Made by a program: the position numbers and the translations under genes. 19,592 nucleotides of DNA from Halocafeteria seosinensis (Eukaryota; Sar; Bigyra; Bicosoecida): assembly GCA_001687465.1 (NCBI GenBank), contig LVLI01000539.1, positions 1-19,592 on the forward strand, in the 5' to 3' direction. The notes under the pieces were generated by a model. That model ran no database searches, had not been told where the DNA came from, and saw only the letters and a list, made by a program, of their open reading frames with translations. Every line of letters begins with the position of its first letter. Position 1 is the first letter of the stretch. Shown here piece by piece: positions 19,061 through 19,592 of the stretch.

Positions 19061-19591
19061 CTAAATAGTCGACTGGTTGCGACCCCAGATTCTGAGTGAC
19101 CCCAAATTGGACATGGACAAATGTCGAACAGCAGAATCCGTGATTGTCCTTTGATTGCAGTGACTCATATACAGTGACGTCAAAGTTGACAAGTGTTGAA
19201 AGGCAGAATCTGTAATTGTTGACTGGTTGCAGTGACTCATATCCAGTGAAGTCAAAGTTGACAAGTGTTGAAAGGCAGAATCTGCAATTGTTGACTGGTT
19301 GCAGTGGCTCATATCCAGTGAAGTCAAAGCTGACAAGTGTTGAAAGGCAGAATCTGTAATTGTTGACTGGTTGCAGTGACTCATATCCAGTGAAGTCAAA
19401 GTTGACAAGTGTTGAAAGGCAGAATCTGTAATTGTTGACTGGTTGCAGTGGCTCATATCCAGTGAAGTCAAAGCTGACAAGTGTTGAAAGGCAGAATCTG
19501 TAATTGTTGACTGGTTGCAGTGACTCATATCCAGTGAAGTCAAAGTTGACAAGTGTTGAAAGGCAGAATCTGTAATTGTTGACTGGTTGCA
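19061..19591 (-). CDS. Leucine-rich repeat protein (LRR_CC type), 5' partial
   Basis: The frame is open from the right window edge to a TAG at 19063-19061, 177 codons. It is built of 24-residue units reading LTSLDMSHCNQSTITDSAF then QHLS plus A or T. The spacing of L, L, C and ITD matches the cysteine-containing LRR (LRR_CC) found in F-box and related substrate-recognition proteins. The last two units diverge (LYMSHCNQRTITDSAVRHL, then LGSLRIWGRNQSTI). The start and any N-terminal domain lie outside the window. It may be a functional gene with a truncated end or the surviving part of a pseudogene. Confidence 0.75.
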   Translation of the reverse strand, partial: CNQSTITDSAFQHLSTLTSLDMSHCNQSTITDSAFQHLSALTSLDMSHCNQSTITDSAFQHLSTLTSLDMSHCNQSTITDSAFQHLSALTSLDMSHCNQSTIADSAFQHLSTLTSLDMSHCNQSTITDSAFQHLSTLTSLYMSHCNQRTITDSAVRHLSMSNLGSLRIWGRNQSTI

Positions 19592-19592
19592 G
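19077..19592. repeat. 72-bp tandem repeat array
   Basis: The marker GACTGGTTGCAG recurs at 19221, 19293, 19365, 19437, 19509 and 19581, exactly 72 bases apart, and in a diverged form at 19149. Units alternate between TGACTCAT/AAGTTGAC and TGGCTCAT/AAGCTGAC, giving a 144-bp higher-order period. The array continues past the right edge. Confidence 0.95.

Noticed and set aside
19077-19592. CRISPR-like repeat array
   Set aside because: There are no unique spacers. The whole 72-bp unit repeats and translates into 24-residue LRRs in an open frame.

Overview
The window is nuclear DNA of a eukaryote, probably a protist or alga. Introns are short (57 to 103 bases), have GT/AG ends and interrupt most genes. 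The genes encode ankyrin proteins, a RING/kinase protein, leucine-rich repeats and a secreted mucin-like protein. There are no operons or Shine-Dalgarno sites. The standard genetic code fits: intact genes end in TAA or TAG. The lineage cannot be named from the sequence.

Layout from left to right. (1) 2-3052, minus: a large secreted or surface protein with a signal peptide, about 420 residues of Ser/Thr-rich mucin-like sequence and Ig/BACON-like modules, running off the left edge. (2) 3787-about 4340, plus: a decayed copy of the next gene. (3) 4636-6500, plus: a nine-exon ankyrin gene in which each repeat is one exon and every intron is phase 0. (4) 7328-9046, plus: an SLC43-like major facilitator transporter with three exons. 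(5) 9722-12363, minus: a 13-exon paralogue of gene 3 that carries an extra duplicated four-exon block and three lesions. (6) 14062-14691, plus: an unrecognised single-exon gene. (7) 14859-17463, minus: an 825-residue fusion of ankyrin repeats, a C3HC4 RING, a TKL-type kinase and a PCMT-like methyltransferase fold. (8) 18848-19592, minus: an LRR_CC-type leucine-rich repeat array of 72-bp units. It is nearly identical and alternating (ABABA) at the right edge and decays leftwards.

The main theme is expansion and decay of repeat proteins. A family of ankyrin genes has a shared N-terminal domain and symmetric one-repeat exons. Here it exists as an intact copy, an inverted and internally duplicated damaged copy, and a relic; the first two point toward each other around the transporter. 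The RING/kinase gene has the same phase-0, one-ankyrin-repeat-per-exon start. A common cellular role is possible, such as recognition or ubiquitin and phosphorylation signalling, but nothing in the sequence proves it. All exon models come from reading GT/AG sites, reading frame and paralogue alignment by eye.
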